From: Thermodesulforhabdaceae bacterium
GTDB lineage: Bacteria > Desulfobacterota > Syntrophobacteria > Syntrophobacterales > Thermodesulforhabdaceae
Assembly (NCBI GenBank): GCA_037482015.1
Contig: JBBFKT010000011.1
Location: 1-64,000, forward strand
Direction of reading: 5' to 3'
Length of the DNA: 64,000 nucleotides
Under the pieces are notes generated by a model. That model was not told the origin of the DNA. It saw only the letters and a list, made by a program, of their open reading frames with translations, and did no database searches. How positions within the stretch are numbered: the first letter of the stretch is position 1; the number at the start of each line of letters is the position of its first letter. The position numbers were made by a program, and so were the translations under genes. This document shows, one piece after another, positions 9,239 to 18,644 of this stretch.

Positions 9239-10021
9239 TTACTTCCCAAAAGCAAGATCCACATAGTAAGGAAAATGATCCGATGGATATCTTCCATCCC
9301 GAGAATCTCGCACAATGTTGCCGTTTAAGACTTGAAAATGGTGGCTTACAAAAATCCAGTCAATACGTCCAACATCGGCTTGACCTTCAAAATTGTGATG
9401 GGTGTAAGATTCCTCGTCATCTTCAAAGCCTAGAAGACGCCAGGTATCTCTGAAGCCCGATTCCCAAATAAGCTTATATACAGGCCCATCGGGCGGTTCG
9501 TTAAAATCTCCAAGCAGTATAAATGGTTTTCCTTCATAGCTTTGTTTATACCATCTAATAATGGCATCTATTTGGCGTATTCGAGCGTTATTCGAACGAT
9601 GATCAAGATGAGTGACAGCGACAACCACCGGGCACTTTCCCTCGCCTATGCACAACAAACCGTAACTTACAAGCCGGGGATACATACTTCCCCAGTCACA
9701 GCTACGGTGAACCCCCGGGGTGGAAGAAAGCCAGAAATCTTCGTTTTTTTCACAAGAAATCCCATCTTTGCGAAATACAAGAGTCGGATACTGACAGGTA
9801 TCATCCCAGACTCGCCCTTTGAGGCAAAAATCGTATTCGGGCAGAGCTGATCTTAGGTCCATGATCTGACGCCAGGTTGGTTCCTGAATGCCAAGGATTT
9901 GTGGATGATATCGGCGAATAATCTCACACACAAGATCCTTTCGATGTTCCCATCTCTTGTTCTCATCTTTCGGATTGTCAAATCTGATATTAAAAGTCAT
10001 TACACGGAAAAGGTTATCCAT
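9239..10021 (-). CDS. Endonuclease/exonuclease/phosphatase (EEP) family hydrolase
   Basis: A 260-residue single-domain EEP-fold enzyme, metal dependent. Motifs in order are FRVMTFNIRFDNP, ILGIQEPT (catalytic Glu), VAVTHLDHRS, LLGDFNEPP and DWIFVSHHF, ending with YPSDHFPYYVDL (general base Asp-His). Closest in outline to the stand-alone family members that act on phosphodiesters or sugar phosphates; no signal peptide is seen. An ATG at 10021 sits eight bases after AGGAG and is preferred to a GTG at 10030. Substrate cannot be told from sequence. Confidence 0.85.
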   Translation of the reverse strand: MDNLFRVMTFNIRFDNPKDENKRWEHRKDLVCEIIRRYHPQILGIQEPTWRQIMDLRSALPEYDFCLKGRVWDDTCQYPTLVFRKDGISCEKNEDFWLSSTPGVHRSCDWGSMYPRLVSYGLLCIGEGKCPVVVAVTHLDHRSNNARIRQIDAIIRWYKQSYEGKPFILLGDFNEPPDGPVYKLIWESGFRDTWRLLGFEDDEESYTHHNFEGQADVGRIDWIFVSHHFQVLNGNIVRDSRDGRYPSDHFPYYVDLAFGK

Positions 10022-10154
10022 AAACTTCACTCCTATCCAGGGAGCAATTTTTACTCAAGAACGACCTACAATAGTTACAGATGACGGATAATAGTTGAGA
10101 CTTCTAACATCCATCAACTATCAACTGTTCTCAAATCTCCTAGATTATGAGTCG

Positions 10155-11894
10155 CTACTGCCTTTGAAGCTCTTTCACAATTTTATCAATATGCTCAACA
10201 AGGTCATTAGCTGGACATGTAAGTATTTCGGATGTCTTCCTTATTTTAATCTCCACAAGTCCCTGCTCAATCAGCTTCTGGCTGATCACGACTCTAATGG
10301 GAATTCCCAGAAGATCAGCGTCCTTGAACTTCACACCAGGAGACTCGTTACGATCATCAAGAAGAACTTCATATCGAGAAGAAAGCTCACGCTCACATCT
10401 TCCGGTCAGTTCAATCACAGCCGGCTTTTGTCCCACAGGACATATAATAATTTGATAAGGCGCCACTGAAATAGGCCAGATTATGCCTGCATCGTCATGC
10501 CATCTTTCCACAACCGCCGCCATAAGGCGTTCAACACCGATACCATAACATCCCATAACTACCCGCTGACTCTTGCCTTGATGATCCAGATAGGTCACAT
10601 TCATCGATTTTTCATCAGTGTATTTAGTGCCAAGCTTGAAGGTATGTCCCAACTCAATGCCACGCTCCATTACAAGCCTTCCTTTATCGCACTGGAGACA
10701 TCGATCCCCTTCTCTAACTTCGGCAATGTCAGCAACCTCCCGCGCTTGAAAATCCCGTCCAAGAAACACATTTTTACAATGAACATCGGGCTTGTTACCA
10801 CCTGCTACGTAGGAAAGATCACCTACCACCGAATCATCCACAACCACTCTTATTCTGGGATCAATACCAACAGGAGACAGAAAACCGGCGTAAAGACCAT
10901 GGCGTAAAAGTGTTTCTTCTGATGCCAGATAGAGTTTCACTGCTTTGAGATAGTTTGCAAGTTTGGTTTCGGAAATATCCAGATCACCTCGGATCACAGC
11001 GAGCACAAGGTTACCATCGGCTTCGTAAGCAACAGTTTTAAGGAAGCGATAAGGTTCTATTCCGAAGAAAGCCATAAGATCAGCAATAGTCTTTACATCG
11101 GGAGTGCTTACTTCTTCTATATTTTGTGAAAACGAAGTTCCCGACTCAATAGCGGGCTTTCCAGTCCTAATATCCTTTGATCCCACAGCTTTTTCTGTGT
11201 TGGCTCGGTATCCACAATGGTCACACATAACAAACCGATCTTCACCATAAGGAGAAGGCAACATAAATTCATGGGAACCGGTTCCGCCCATAATTCCCGT
11301 GTCTGCCTCAATAGGAATAGCATCAATGTGACATCTAGAGAAAATCCTCAGGTATGCGTTATAGACGTCGGGATAGTATGCATCAAGATCTTCAAAATTC
11401 GGATGGAAGCTATACGCATCCTTCATTGAAAACTCTCGAACCCGCAGGAGTCCTCCCCTGGGTCTTACCTCATCACGAACTTTGGTCTGAATTTGATAAA
11501 GCATTACAGGCAGATCGCGATAAGACTTTATGAACTGTTTAGCTATATCGGTAACCACTTCTTCGTGGGTCATAGCGAGAACCATTTCTCGATTCTTTCT
11601 GTCAACGAAGCGAAATAGTTCAGGGCCTATGTCGTAGTATCTGCCGGTTTTCTTCCAAAGATCAGCAGGATTTAAAACCGGCATTGTGACTTCCTGACCT
11701 CCTATAGCATTCATTTCTTCACGTATGATCTGCTTTATCTTTTCAGCTACTCGGTGGCCAAGCGGGAGAAGAGAATAAATGCCTGCAGAAACCGGATATA
11801 TATAAGACCCACGAAGTAAAAGTATGTGTGATGGGGTCTCAGCCTCTTTAGGAACTTCATAGTAAGTATGAATGAACGCCTTGCTGTAGCGCAT
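10155..11894 (-). CDS. proS: Prolyl-tRNA synthetase, bacterial type
   Basis: A 579-residue class II aminoacyl-tRNA synthetase charging tRNA-Pro. Its length and the insertion between motifs 2 and 3 (about 230-390, the Ala-tRNA-Pro editing domain) mark the bacterial-type enzyme. Motif 1 lies near [12 protein letters not shown], motif 2 near [20 protein letters not shown], motif 3 is [15 protein letters not shown], and the C-terminal anticodon-binding domain starts near [12 protein letters not shown]. The only tRNA-Pro in the window (UGG) is at 26166-26243. Confidence 0.96.
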   Translation of the reverse strand: MRYSKAFIHTYYEVPKEAETPSHILLLRGSYIYPVSAGIYSLLPLGHRVAEKIKQIIREEMNAIGGQEVTMPVLNPADLWKKTGRYYDIGPELFRFVDRKNREMVLAMTHEEVVTDIAKQFIKSYRDLPVMLYQIQTKVRDEVRPRGGLLRVREFSMKDAYSFHPNFEDLDAYYPDVYNAYLRIFSRCHIDAIPIEADTGIMGGTGSHEFMLPSPYGEDRFVMCDHCGYRANTEKAVGSKDIRTGKPAIESGTSFSQNIEEVSTPDVKTIADLMAFFGIEPYRFLKTVAYEADGNLVLAVIRGDLDISETKLANYLKAVKLYLASEETLLRHGLYAGFLSPVGIDPRIRVVVDDSVVGDLSYVAGGNKPDVHCKNVFLGRDFQAREVADIAEVREGDRCLQCDKGRLVMERGIELGHTFKLGTKYTDEKSMNVTYLDHQGKSQRVVMGCYGIGVERLMAAVVERWHDDAGIIWPISVAPYQIIICPVGQKPAVIELTGRCERELSSRYEVLLDDRNESPGVKFKDADLLGIPIRVVISQKLIEQGLVEIKIRKTSEILTCPANDLVEHIDKIVKELQRQ

Positions 11895-12013
11895 CTATCT
11901 GTCCCTCCACCTTTATTGAAACATTAGCCAACCGTTCTCACAAACGCACCCATACGTGCGCTCCTCTGTGTATGTTCCCAAGCCATTACCGCAGGAAACA
12001 AACAGGACTAAAC

Positions 12014-12208
12014 TTACTTTTTGGTGGACGACTCTCCGCTTAGCTCTTCGAGTTCGTGAGATCTGGCGCTAATAACCGTTCTTTTTACAGCCCAAAAAAC
12101 ATCATTAAAGTGTTGTTCGAAGTTTGACGGAGAAATTCGTCCAAGTTCGATAAATTTTACGACAACCTCCTTGGCTATCTTTAAAATCTTTTCATCGTCG
12201 GGATGCAT
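12014..12208 (-). CDS. Small conserved-looking hypothetical protein, 64 residues
   Basis: A 64-residue, charged and mainly helical protein with no membrane segment, signal or Cys. It is supported by a GGGAG ribosome site eight bases before the ATG at 12208 and by its position upstream of proS in the same direction. The central part reads KFIELGRISPSNFEQHF, resembling short proteins seen beside housekeeping genes in related bacteria, but I do not recognise a named family. Confidence 0.6.
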   Translation of the reverse strand: MHPDDEKILKIAKEVVVKFIELGRISPSNFEQHFNDVFWAVKRTVISARSHELEELSGESSTKK

Positions 12209-12280
12209 AATTAAAGCTCCCTTTGCTAGCCCAACCGTTAGCGGACATTATCCCTTCGCAAAAAAGTCTTTCACCTCCAC

Positions 12281-12472
12281 CTTGAAGGAAAAGTATTGCT
12301 TCTATTCCCCTCACCAGTGGAGACTCAAAAGCCAGCCCGTGTCGTGTTGCAGGAGAGACTCGGGGGAAATCCGGGCAGAAGAACGAGCACCACGCTCGCT
12401 CTAATAAGGAAGGCCGGTTCTTTCTTATTTTCGCCCAGATTCCACCCCGGTGCATGGAATACTCTCTTCAAG
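12281..12472. ncRNA. Rod-shaped structured RNA, candidate 6S RNA
   Basis: A 192-base stretch between divergent genes folds as one long interrupted helix. Pairings seen: 12281-12287 with 12466-12472 (CTTGAAG/CTTCAAG), 12292-12297 with 12458-12463 (AGTATT/AATACT), a large internal bubble, then 12312-12315 with 12449-12452, 12317-12321 with 12441-12445, 12330-12333 with 12416-12419, 12335-12337 with 12412-12414, and an apical hairpin CGAGC/GCTCG near 12383-12397. Closing stem, central bubble and long apical arm at 180-200 bases are the architecture of 6S RNA, which mimics an open promoter to bind RNA polymerase. Strand is undecided: the minus strand has an extended -10 (TGATAATAC, near 12489-12497) eight bases before the closing stem and a T6 tract after it; the plus strand has TTGCTA-17-CATTAT at 12223-12251. 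Confidence 0.45.
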
Positions 12473-12546
12473 CATCCCAGCAAGTGTAGTATTATCACAA
12501 CTTGCAAGAACAATCATAGAAAGAATTTGGCTCGAGGTTTTTAAAA

Positions 12547-13785
12547 ATGACCACGTCTCATCAAATAATCATTTTAATTTTGTTCTGTCTTCTTTTCGGG
12601 CTATCAGCCTTCTTTTCTGCTTCAGAAACAGCCTTCATGGCGGCAAATCAGCTAAAACTTACTTTGCGAGCAGAACGAGATCGGCGAGCCAAAATGGTGA
12701 AAGAAGTGCTTAACAACACCGAAGATCTGCTGGGAACCATACTAATCTGCAATAACTTTGTAAACATAAGCCTATCTTCCCTTGCTACTTCTATCGCCAT
12801 CGGACTTGTAGGCGACGTGGGGGTCATTTACGCCACAGTCATTGTGACTATAACTCTTCTTATCGTTGGAGAGATACTCCCAAAAACTTTGGCCAGCTAT
12901 CATGCCGATACCATGGCTCTAAGAGTTGTTCCTATAATTCGAATCTTGATAACTATCTTTACCCCTGTTCTTCACATCCTTCGATGGATGATAAACCTGA
13001 TAGAAAAACAGCTCGGTTTGAGCAGAAAAGATGAACCCGTCATAACGGAAGATGACCTGGAACAGCTTATAGGCATAGAAAGCGACGTAGCTTTTATCCC
13101 TAAAGAAAAACAGGATATGCTTCTGGGGATATTTCTTCTTGATAAGACAATCCTTAGAGACATCATGGTTCCATGGCGAGATGTAGTAAGTCTTCCCGTA
13201 GATGCTTCCCGAGATTCCACAGTAGAAATCATTGCAAAAACCAACTTTTCCAGATATCCCGTTTATGAAGGAGACCGGTCAAACGTAATAGGATTTATTC
13301 ACGTAAGGGACGTTTTTCTGACAAACCACAATGGTTCGTTTTCCCTAAGAAAAATCCTTCGTCCACCACCCTTTGCTCCGGACCTTCGCACAGTCCGCTT
13401 CCAACTCGAGGTTTTCAAAAAGGAGCGAACTCACATCGCTTTTGTGATAGATGAATACGGTAACGTTGTCGGACTTGTCACCCTTGAGGACATCCTGGAA
13501 GAAATAGTGGGCGACATAGAGGATGAATACGATCTTAAGCAGGATCGAATCCTATCGCTTAAAGACGGATCATGGATTATTGATGGCAAAGCGCTTATAC
13601 GGGATATTAACAGAGTCCTTGACCTCAACCTACCGGAAACTGACGTAAGAACCATAGGAGGTTTAATACTCTGGCGGCTACAGCGTATTCCAGAACTTGG
13701 GGAAATAGTAACAATCGGAAAAGTCCGCCTCCAGGTTATCAGCTTAAGGGGGAGAAGAATTGAAAAAGTGAGAGTATCAACATGA
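12547..13785 (+). CDS. CNNM/CBS-domain (HlyC/CorC family) membrane protein
   Basis: A 412-residue integral membrane protein of the CorB/YfjD type. It has a DUF21 (CNNM) membrane domain (about 1-190) with FSASETAFMAA, a pair of CBS domains (about 200-325; MVPWRDVVSLP and FVIDEYGNVVGLVTLEDILEEIVGDIEDEYD), and a C-terminal CorC/HlyC ligand-binding domain (about 335-410). Members take part in magnesium or cobalt homeostasis and efflux. Its stop overlaps the start of rsmH by four bases (ATGA), so it is translationally coupled to the division cluster and occupies the place mraZ holds elsewhere. Confidence 0.88.
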   Translation: MTTSHQIIILILFCLLFGLSAFFSASETAFMAANQLKLTLRAERDRRAKMVKEVLNNTEDLLGTILICNNFVNISLSSLATSIAIGLVGDVGVIYATVIVTITLLIVGEILPKTLASYHADTMALRVVPIIRILITIFTPVLHILRWMINLIEKQLGLSRKDEPVITEDDLEQLIGIESDVAFIPKEKQDMLLGIFLLDKTILRDIMVPWRDVVSLPVDASRDSTVEIIAKTNFSRYPVYEGDRSNVIGFIHVRDVFLTNHNGSFSLRKILRPPPFAPDLRTVRFQLEVFKKERTHIAFVIDEYGNVVGLVTLEDILEEIVGDIEDEYDLKQDRILSLKDGSWIIDGKALIRDINRVLDLNLPETDVRTIGGLILWRLQRIPELGEIVTIGKVRLQVISLRGRRIEKVRVST

Positions 13786-14786
13786 CCGGCTGGGACGTAT
13801 CGCAAGAAAACATAGTTCATAAGCCAGTTCTTATGAATGAAGCCATAGATTTGCTTTTGTCTCGAGGAGGAACCATATTCCTTGACGGAACGGTAGGCTC
13901 CGGGGGGTATGCTGAAGAAATCCTGAAGCGGCTCCATCCCGATGTATTAGTTATAGGAATAGACAGAGATGATGCCGCCATTGAAAGATCTCGCTCTAGA
14001 CTTCAGCAATTCATAGAATCAGGCAATCTAAAGCTCTACCAGGAAAGCTTCGAACGATTTCCCCTTGTTTTGAAACAGGAAGGCATAAGGCAGATCGATG
14101 GAGCAGTTCTGGATCTTGGCGTGTCCACCGAGCAACTCATGGAAGCTGAACGTGGATTCAGTTTCATACGAAACGGACCTCTAGATATGAGAATGGACAG
14201 GCGGACAAAGAAAACCGCTGCAGACCTTGTGAATGAACTTTCCGAAAAGGAACTAGCCGATATTTTCTTTCGTTACGGAGAAGAGCGCTTTGCAAGGCGT
14301 ATTGCCGATGCTATCGTCAAAGCTAGAAAGACTCGCCCCATAACAACAACCGGTGATCTGGTTAACATCATTCTTTCGGTGCTCCCAGAAAAAGAAAAAC
14401 GATCAAGAATTCATCCTGCAACCAGGGTATTCCAGGCGTTAAGAATTAAGCTCAATCGAGAACTGGAAGCCCTAAACAGTTTTCTTGACATCATTCTTGA
14501 CTATCTGCGTCCCGGTGGGGTTGTCTGCATCGTGTCATTTCATTCCCTGGAAGACAGAATAGTGAAAGAACGATTCAAAGCCTGGACTAAAACTTGTTCG
14601 TGTCCTCCTAATCTCCCTGTGTGTCAGTGTGGAAGGAAAGAGCCCAGGGCTGTGTTGTTAACTCGTAAAGCCATTAAACCGTCTCAGGAGGAGATCGATC
14701 AAAATCCCAGAGCAAGGAGTGCAAAGCTTCGAGCTGCGGCAAAGTGGGCGGGAGAAATGTCTTCTCCGGAGGCTGAACAATGTTAA
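13782..14786 (+). CDS. rsmH: 16S rRNA m4C1402 methyltransferase
   Basis: A 334-residue SAM-dependent methyltransferase (MraW/RsmH) that N4-methylates C1402 in the 30S decoding centre. Typical blocks are HKPVLMNEAIDLL at the N-terminus, FLDGTVGSGGYAEEIL (SAM site), VLDLGVSTEQL, RGFSFIRNGPLDMRMD and HPATRVFQALRIKLNRE. First gene of the recognisable dcw cluster; it overlaps the CNNM gene by four bases and ftsL by seven. Confidence 0.96.
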   Translation: MTGWDVSQENIVHKPVLMNEAIDLLLSRGGTIFLDGTVGSGGYAEEILKRLHPDVLVIGIDRDDAAIERSRSRLQQFIESGNLKLYQESFERFPLVLKQEGIRQIDGAVLDLGVSTEQLMEAERGFSFIRNGPLDMRMDRRTKKTAADLVNELSEKELADIFFRYGEERFARRIADAIVKARKTRPITTTGDLVNIILSVLPEKEKRSRIHPATRVFQALRIKLNRELEALNSFLDIILDYLRPGGVVCIVSFHSLEDRIVKERFKAWTKTCSCPPNLPVCQCGRKEPRAVLLTRKAIKPSQEEIDQNPRARSAKLRAAAKWAGEMSSPEAEQC

Positions 14787-15073
14787 AAATACTCTACTTC
14801 GCCGTATCAGTCCTGATAGCAATTATGGCTCTTTTTTACACATGGCTCAGAATTGAACAGGTGCGATACGGCTACATAATTTCCCAGCGATACGAATACC
14901 TGCTCGAACTGAAGCGAACTAATGAAAAGCTAAAACTAGAGTGGAATTTTCTCACGAGTCCACCTCACCTTCAGGAAATTGCTCAGAAGGAGTTTTCTAT
15001 GCGCCCTCCAAAGTCTAATGAAACCATCTTCATTCAGGTTCCTTCATCGCTCATGCAGAATACACCACAATAA
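14780..15073 (+). CDS. ftsL: Cell division protein FtsL-like
   Basis: A 97-residue bitopic protein: a short cytoplasmic N-terminus, one membrane helix (about 4-23) and a periplasmic coiled-coil region (about 30-65) with heptads around YLLELKRTNEKLKLEW. FtsL proteins are poorly conserved; the call rests on size, topology, coiled coil, the terminal LQEIAQKEFSMRPP segment and position between rsmH and ftsI. FtsL activates septal peptidoglycan synthesis with FtsB and FtsQ, neither of which is in the window. Confidence 0.8.
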   Translation: MLKILYFAVSVLIAIMALFYTWLRIEQVRYGYIISQRYEYLLELKRTNEKLKLEWNFLTSPPHLQEIAQKEFSMRPPKSNETIFIQVPSSLMQNTPQ

Positions 15074-15108
15074 AAGCAAAAACTCTGCATCAGAGGTAAA
15101 AACATCCC

Positions 15109-16965
15109 ATGGAGAAGAAATGGGAAAAACAAGCAGGAATGTTCATAAAACGCCTTAGATCCGATAAAGATCGCAACCGTTTTGACTTTGTAGTCTTTCT
15201 TCTCTCCCTTTTCGTAATCGGTGGAATGATTGCAGTGCTTTTAAGGGCTTTTCAGTTCCAGGTTATAGAACGGGAGAGCTGGCGATCGCGGTATGAGGCT
15301 CAAATTTACACTGATCTAGAAACAACTCTTTCCCGCCGTCCTATCCTTGATCGAAACGGACAACCTCTCGCTATGTCGGTAGAAGAATCCTCGCTCTTTG
15401 TTAATCCGAAACTTATTACAAATCCAGAAACTGTGGCAACGGCTCTGGCTCCAATTATCGGTTCCAAGCCTTCAGAAATTTTGAATCGAATGAGGAAACC
15501 GGGTAAGTTCGTGCTGATAAAACGCTTTCTTTCAGATCAGCAAGCGGAAAAGATCCGTCAACTGGGAGTGGACGGGCTTTACCTTGTGCGAGAGACAAAG
15601 CGTTTCTACCCAGAAAGATGGCTAGCCGGACAGGTGCTAGGGTTTGTTGGAGTTGATGGAACTGGACTTGAGGGAGTGGAAAAGTATTACGATGCCTTTT
15701 TACGAATGCAGTCGGAAAAATATAGATTTCTCCGAGATGGACTTGTACGAACTTTATGGCTAGGAAGCGATCTACCATCCGCCAGTAACCATGAAAGCGC
15801 TCTCGTGCTTACTCTGGATGCTTATATTCAAAATATCACAGAAAAAGAGTTGGCTGCAGCTGCGGAGAAATATCAGGCTGAATCTGCCCAGGCTATAGTC
15901 ATGGACGTAAAAACTTTTGAAATTCTTGCCATGGCTAACTGGCCCCCCTTCGATCCAAATCTTTATCAATTGAGCAATCCAGGTGAATGGAGAAACCGCG
16001 CTGTTGCGGATACCTTCGAACCCGGCTCGACCTTCAAAGCCATCCTTGCGGCGGCTCTTCTGGAGGAAAAATTCGTAAAGCCCACAGATCGAATTTTCTG
16101 CGAAAATGGTTCTTTTAAGGTTCCGGGACATCTTATCCGGGACGTGCATCCTCACGGATGGATCGACTTTTCTCAGGTCATACAGTATTCCAGCAATATT
16201 GGAGCGGCAAAGCTTGCCTTGAACTTTGGAGCAAAGCGGTATGCGTTGTACATCGACAAATTCGGATTCGGACACGAAACAGGTATAGATCTACCCGGAG
16301 AAGTTTCCGGAATAGTGCGTCCGTGGGAAAAATGGCGTCCTCTCGATTTGGCAACATCTGCATTTGGTCAGGGCATAGGGTCAACTCTCATTCAACTCAC
16401 AAGAGCTTTCGGAGCTATAGCTAACGACGGTCTGATGGGTGTTCCCAAAATTGCAAAAAAGCTCGATACGGGAACAACCATTTATGCCGCTTACGTTAAA
16501 AACGGCGATCCAAAAGATTCAACAGAAAAGAGAAATACAGTAGAAGCAAGTAGCTTGAAGAATGTTAAAAACGACCCGTCTCAGCAAACCTTCCAGAGAG
16601 TTCTATCCGTTTCTACGGCAAAGACCCTTAAAGGCATACTCAAAAAGGTAACAGAAGAAGGAGGCACCGGTGTTTCAGCTCAGGTGCCAGGCTACGAAGT
16701 TGGAGGTAAAACGGGCACGGCTCAAAAGCTCGATCCCGAAACGGGAAAATATTCCAGAAAGGATTATGCTTCAATCTTTGTGGGCTTCGCTCCTCTGGAA
16801 GATTCCCGCATAGTGATAGCTGTGGTTGTGCATAATCCAAGAGGAGCTACCTATGGTGGCGTTGTAGCTGGACCGGTCTTTAGAGAAATCGCGCTAAGAA
16901 CTCTTCCCTATTTGGGCGTCTCACCAAATCAGGGGAAGTTCTCCCAAGAAGGACGATCTTTGTAA
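15109..16965 (+). CDS. ftsI: Septal peptidoglycan transpeptidase (penicillin-binding protein 3)
   Basis: A 618-residue class B penicillin-binding protein with a short cytoplasmic tail, one membrane anchor (about 27-50), a pedestal domain (about 70-235) and a C-terminal transpeptidase domain. The catalytic motifs are S307-TFK310 (FEPGSTFKAI), S361-SN and K534-TGT. It forms peptide cross-links at the septum together with FtsW. There is no PASTA domain, unlike SpoVD-type proteins. It carries a Ser/Thr/Lys-rich insertion between the SxN and KTG motifs (about 465-500). Confidence 0.95.
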   Translation: MEKKWEKQAGMFIKRLRSDKDRNRFDFVVFLLSLFVIGGMIAVLLRAFQFQVIERESWRSRYEAQIYTDLETTLSRRPILDRNGQPLAMSVEESSLFVNPKLITNPETVATALAPIIGSKPSEILNRMRKPGKFVLIKRFLSDQQAEKIRQLGVDGLYLVRETKRFYPERWLAGQVLGFVGVDGTGLEGVEKYYDAFLRMQSEKYRFLRDGLVRTLWLGSDLPSASNHESALVLTLDAYIQNITEKELAAAAEKYQAESAQAIVMDVKTFEILAMANWPPFDPNLYQLSNPGEWRNRAVADTFEPGSTFKAILAAALLEEKFVKPTDRIFCENGSFKVPGHLIRDVHPHGWIDFSQVIQYSSNIGAAKLALNFGAKRYALYIDKFGFGHETGIDLPGEVSGIVRPWEKWRPLDLATSAFGQGIGSTLIQLTRAFGAIANDGLMGVPKIAKKLDTGTTIYAAYVKNGDPKDSTEKRNTVEASSLKNVKNDPSQQTFQRVLSVSTAKTLKGILKKVTEEGGTGVSAQVPGYEVGGKTGTAQKLDPETGKYSRKDYASIFVGFAPLEDSRIVIAVVVHNPRGATYGGVVAGPVFREIALRTLPYLGVSPNQGKFSQEGRSL

Positions 16966-17000
16966 ATAAAATGGAGGATAAAAACGGAAAGGAAACTCAA

Positions 17001-18614
17001 ATGATGACTCTATCAGATTTGCTTGCGCACCTTAATGCCCTTGGGATCGGGACGAAACTTGTTAAGGGATCCCAAGAAGAAGTTATTACCGGTATAACAA
17101 CCGACAGCCGCACAGTTAAAAAAGGGGAACTGTTTGTTGCCATCAAAGGAACCCATACTGACGGACATCTTTTTGTCCCCGATGCGACGAGAAACGGAGC
17201 CACGGCGGTAATGGTTGAAAGATCGTGGTTGGAAGCAGAAATAAGAAATCCTTCTTTTCTAAGTTCAGGCCCAAATCCCGCCGTCATCACCGTTGAAGAT
17301 ACTCACAAAGCAGTTGCTTTTGCAGCTTCGGCTTTTTACGGTTTTCCCACGGAAAAACTACATCTAACCGGTGTTACCGGCACTAACGGAAAAACTACAA
17401 CCACAATACTCATTGAAGCCATATATCGTCAGGCTGGTTTTGAAGTGGGACGCATAGGCACCATAGGCTACTGCTGGAAGAAACATCTCATTCAGGCACC
17501 ACTCACTACGCCAGATCCAATTATGCTTCAGCGGCTCTTTGCTGAAATGGTAACGGACGGTGTGGATCACGTCGTAATGGAAGTTTCATCACACGCCCTT
17601 TCGCAAAAAAGAATCTTCGGCTGTTTTTACGACGTTGCTGTCTTTACAAACCTTTCTCACGACCATCTGGATTTTCACAAGACTATGGAGTCTTACTTCG
17701 AAGCAAAAAGCCTTTTGTTTTTGGAACATCTGGGAAGGCGCTCCAAATCCAGCAATATTGTTACAACTTCACCTAGCGGTTGCGCTGTGATCAACATTGA
17801 TGATCCTTATGGAGCTCAACTTTCCAAAATGCTGGAAGGAAGAGATATAAAAATTTTGACCTACGGCATATCTAATCCGGCAAAAATCGCTCCACTGAAA
17901 TATAAATGTTGTCCTGACGGCTCGTTTGTAAGCATAAAGACCCCTGTTGGCGAAGTTTCCATAGACTCCAGGCTTCTTGGACGGCTTAATGTCTATAACA
18001 TTCTTGCCGCAGTAGGAGCCGGTATAGCTCACGGTATAGATCTGGACGTCATAGCGGCTGGTATTTCTTCGGTGAGCGGAGTTGACGGAAGGCTTCAGAA
18101 AGTTCCAATAGACGCCCCATTCCACGTCATTGTTGATTACGCCCATACTCCCGACGCCATGGAAAAAGCTCTTTCCTGCATACGAGAATGGGCTCCGGGA
18201 AGAATCATTACCGTATTCGGCTGTGGAGGCGATCGAGATCCCACAAAACGCCCTCTTATGGCTAAAGTGGCTACGGATTACAGCGACGTGGTCATTGTAA
18301 CCAGCGACAATCCCAGAACGGAAGATCCCCAGAAAATAATTGAAGACATCCTCGCCGGAATACCACCAGACTGGGTCAGGAATTCCCTTATCGACGAAGA
18401 TTTGAAGTTGCCGAAAAAAATTTTCTCTGTAGTTATAGACAGGCGAACAGCCATCAAAAAAGCTATTCAGATTGCTAGAGACGGCGACGTAGTGTTTATT
18501 GGTGGTAAAGGCCATGAAACCTACCAGATTATCGGGCGGGAAAGGATCCCCTTCGATGATCGGTGTGTTGCAAAGGAATGTTACAGCGAATTAAAGAAGG
18601 CGTGCGAAAGATAA
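17001..18614 (+). CDS. murE: UDP-MurNAc-tripeptide synthetase (meso-diaminopimelate-adding)
   Basis: A Mur ligase of about 537 residues that adds the third amino acid to UDP-MurNAc-L-Ala-D-Glu. It shows the N-terminal ITTDSRTVKKGELFVAIKG segment, the ATP loop GVTGTNGKTTTT, a central EVSSHALSQKRIFG and the C-terminal VTSDNPRTEDP; the DNPR motif indicates meso-diaminopimelate as substrate, as expected for a Gram-negative wall. The start at 17001 follows AAAGGAAA; an in-frame ATG at 16971 lies only five bases after ftsI and is less likely to be used. Confidence 0.95.
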   Translation: MMTLSDLLAHLNALGIGTKLVKGSQEEVITGITTDSRTVKKGELFVAIKGTHTDGHLFVPDATRNGATAVMVERSWLEAEIRNPSFLSSGPNPAVITVEDTHKAVAFAASAFYGFPTEKLHLTGVTGTNGKTTTTILIEAIYRQAGFEVGRIGTIGYCWKKHLIQAPLTTPDPIMLQRLFAEMVTDGVDHVVMEVSSHALSQKRIFGCFYDVAVFTNLSHDHLDFHKTMESYFEAKSLLFLEHLGRRSKSSNIVTTSPSGCAVINIDDPYGAQLSKMLEGRDIKILTYGISNPAKIAPLKYKCCPDGSFVSIKTPVGEVSIDSRLLGRLNVYNILAAVGAGIAHGIDLDVIAAGISSVSGVDGRLQKVPIDAPFHVIVDYAHTPDAMEKALSCIREWAPGRIITVFGCGGDRDPTKRPLMAKVATDYSDVVIVTSDNPRTEDPQKIIEDILAGIPPDWVRNSLIDEDLKLPKKIFSVVIDRRTAIKKAIQIARDGDVVFIGGKGHETYQIIGRERIPFDDRCVAKECYSELKKACER

Positions 18615-18644
18615 GACCCACAACCACAGCGTGAAAAGGTGCGA

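Noticed and set aside
12281-12472. SRP RNA, RNase P RNA, tmRNA or cobalamin riboswitch in the 12.3 kb gap
   Set aside because: None of the short conserved blocks of these RNAs (for example the GGAAG-GNRA region of SRP or the B12 box) can be found, while the rod-and-bubble shape fits 6S.
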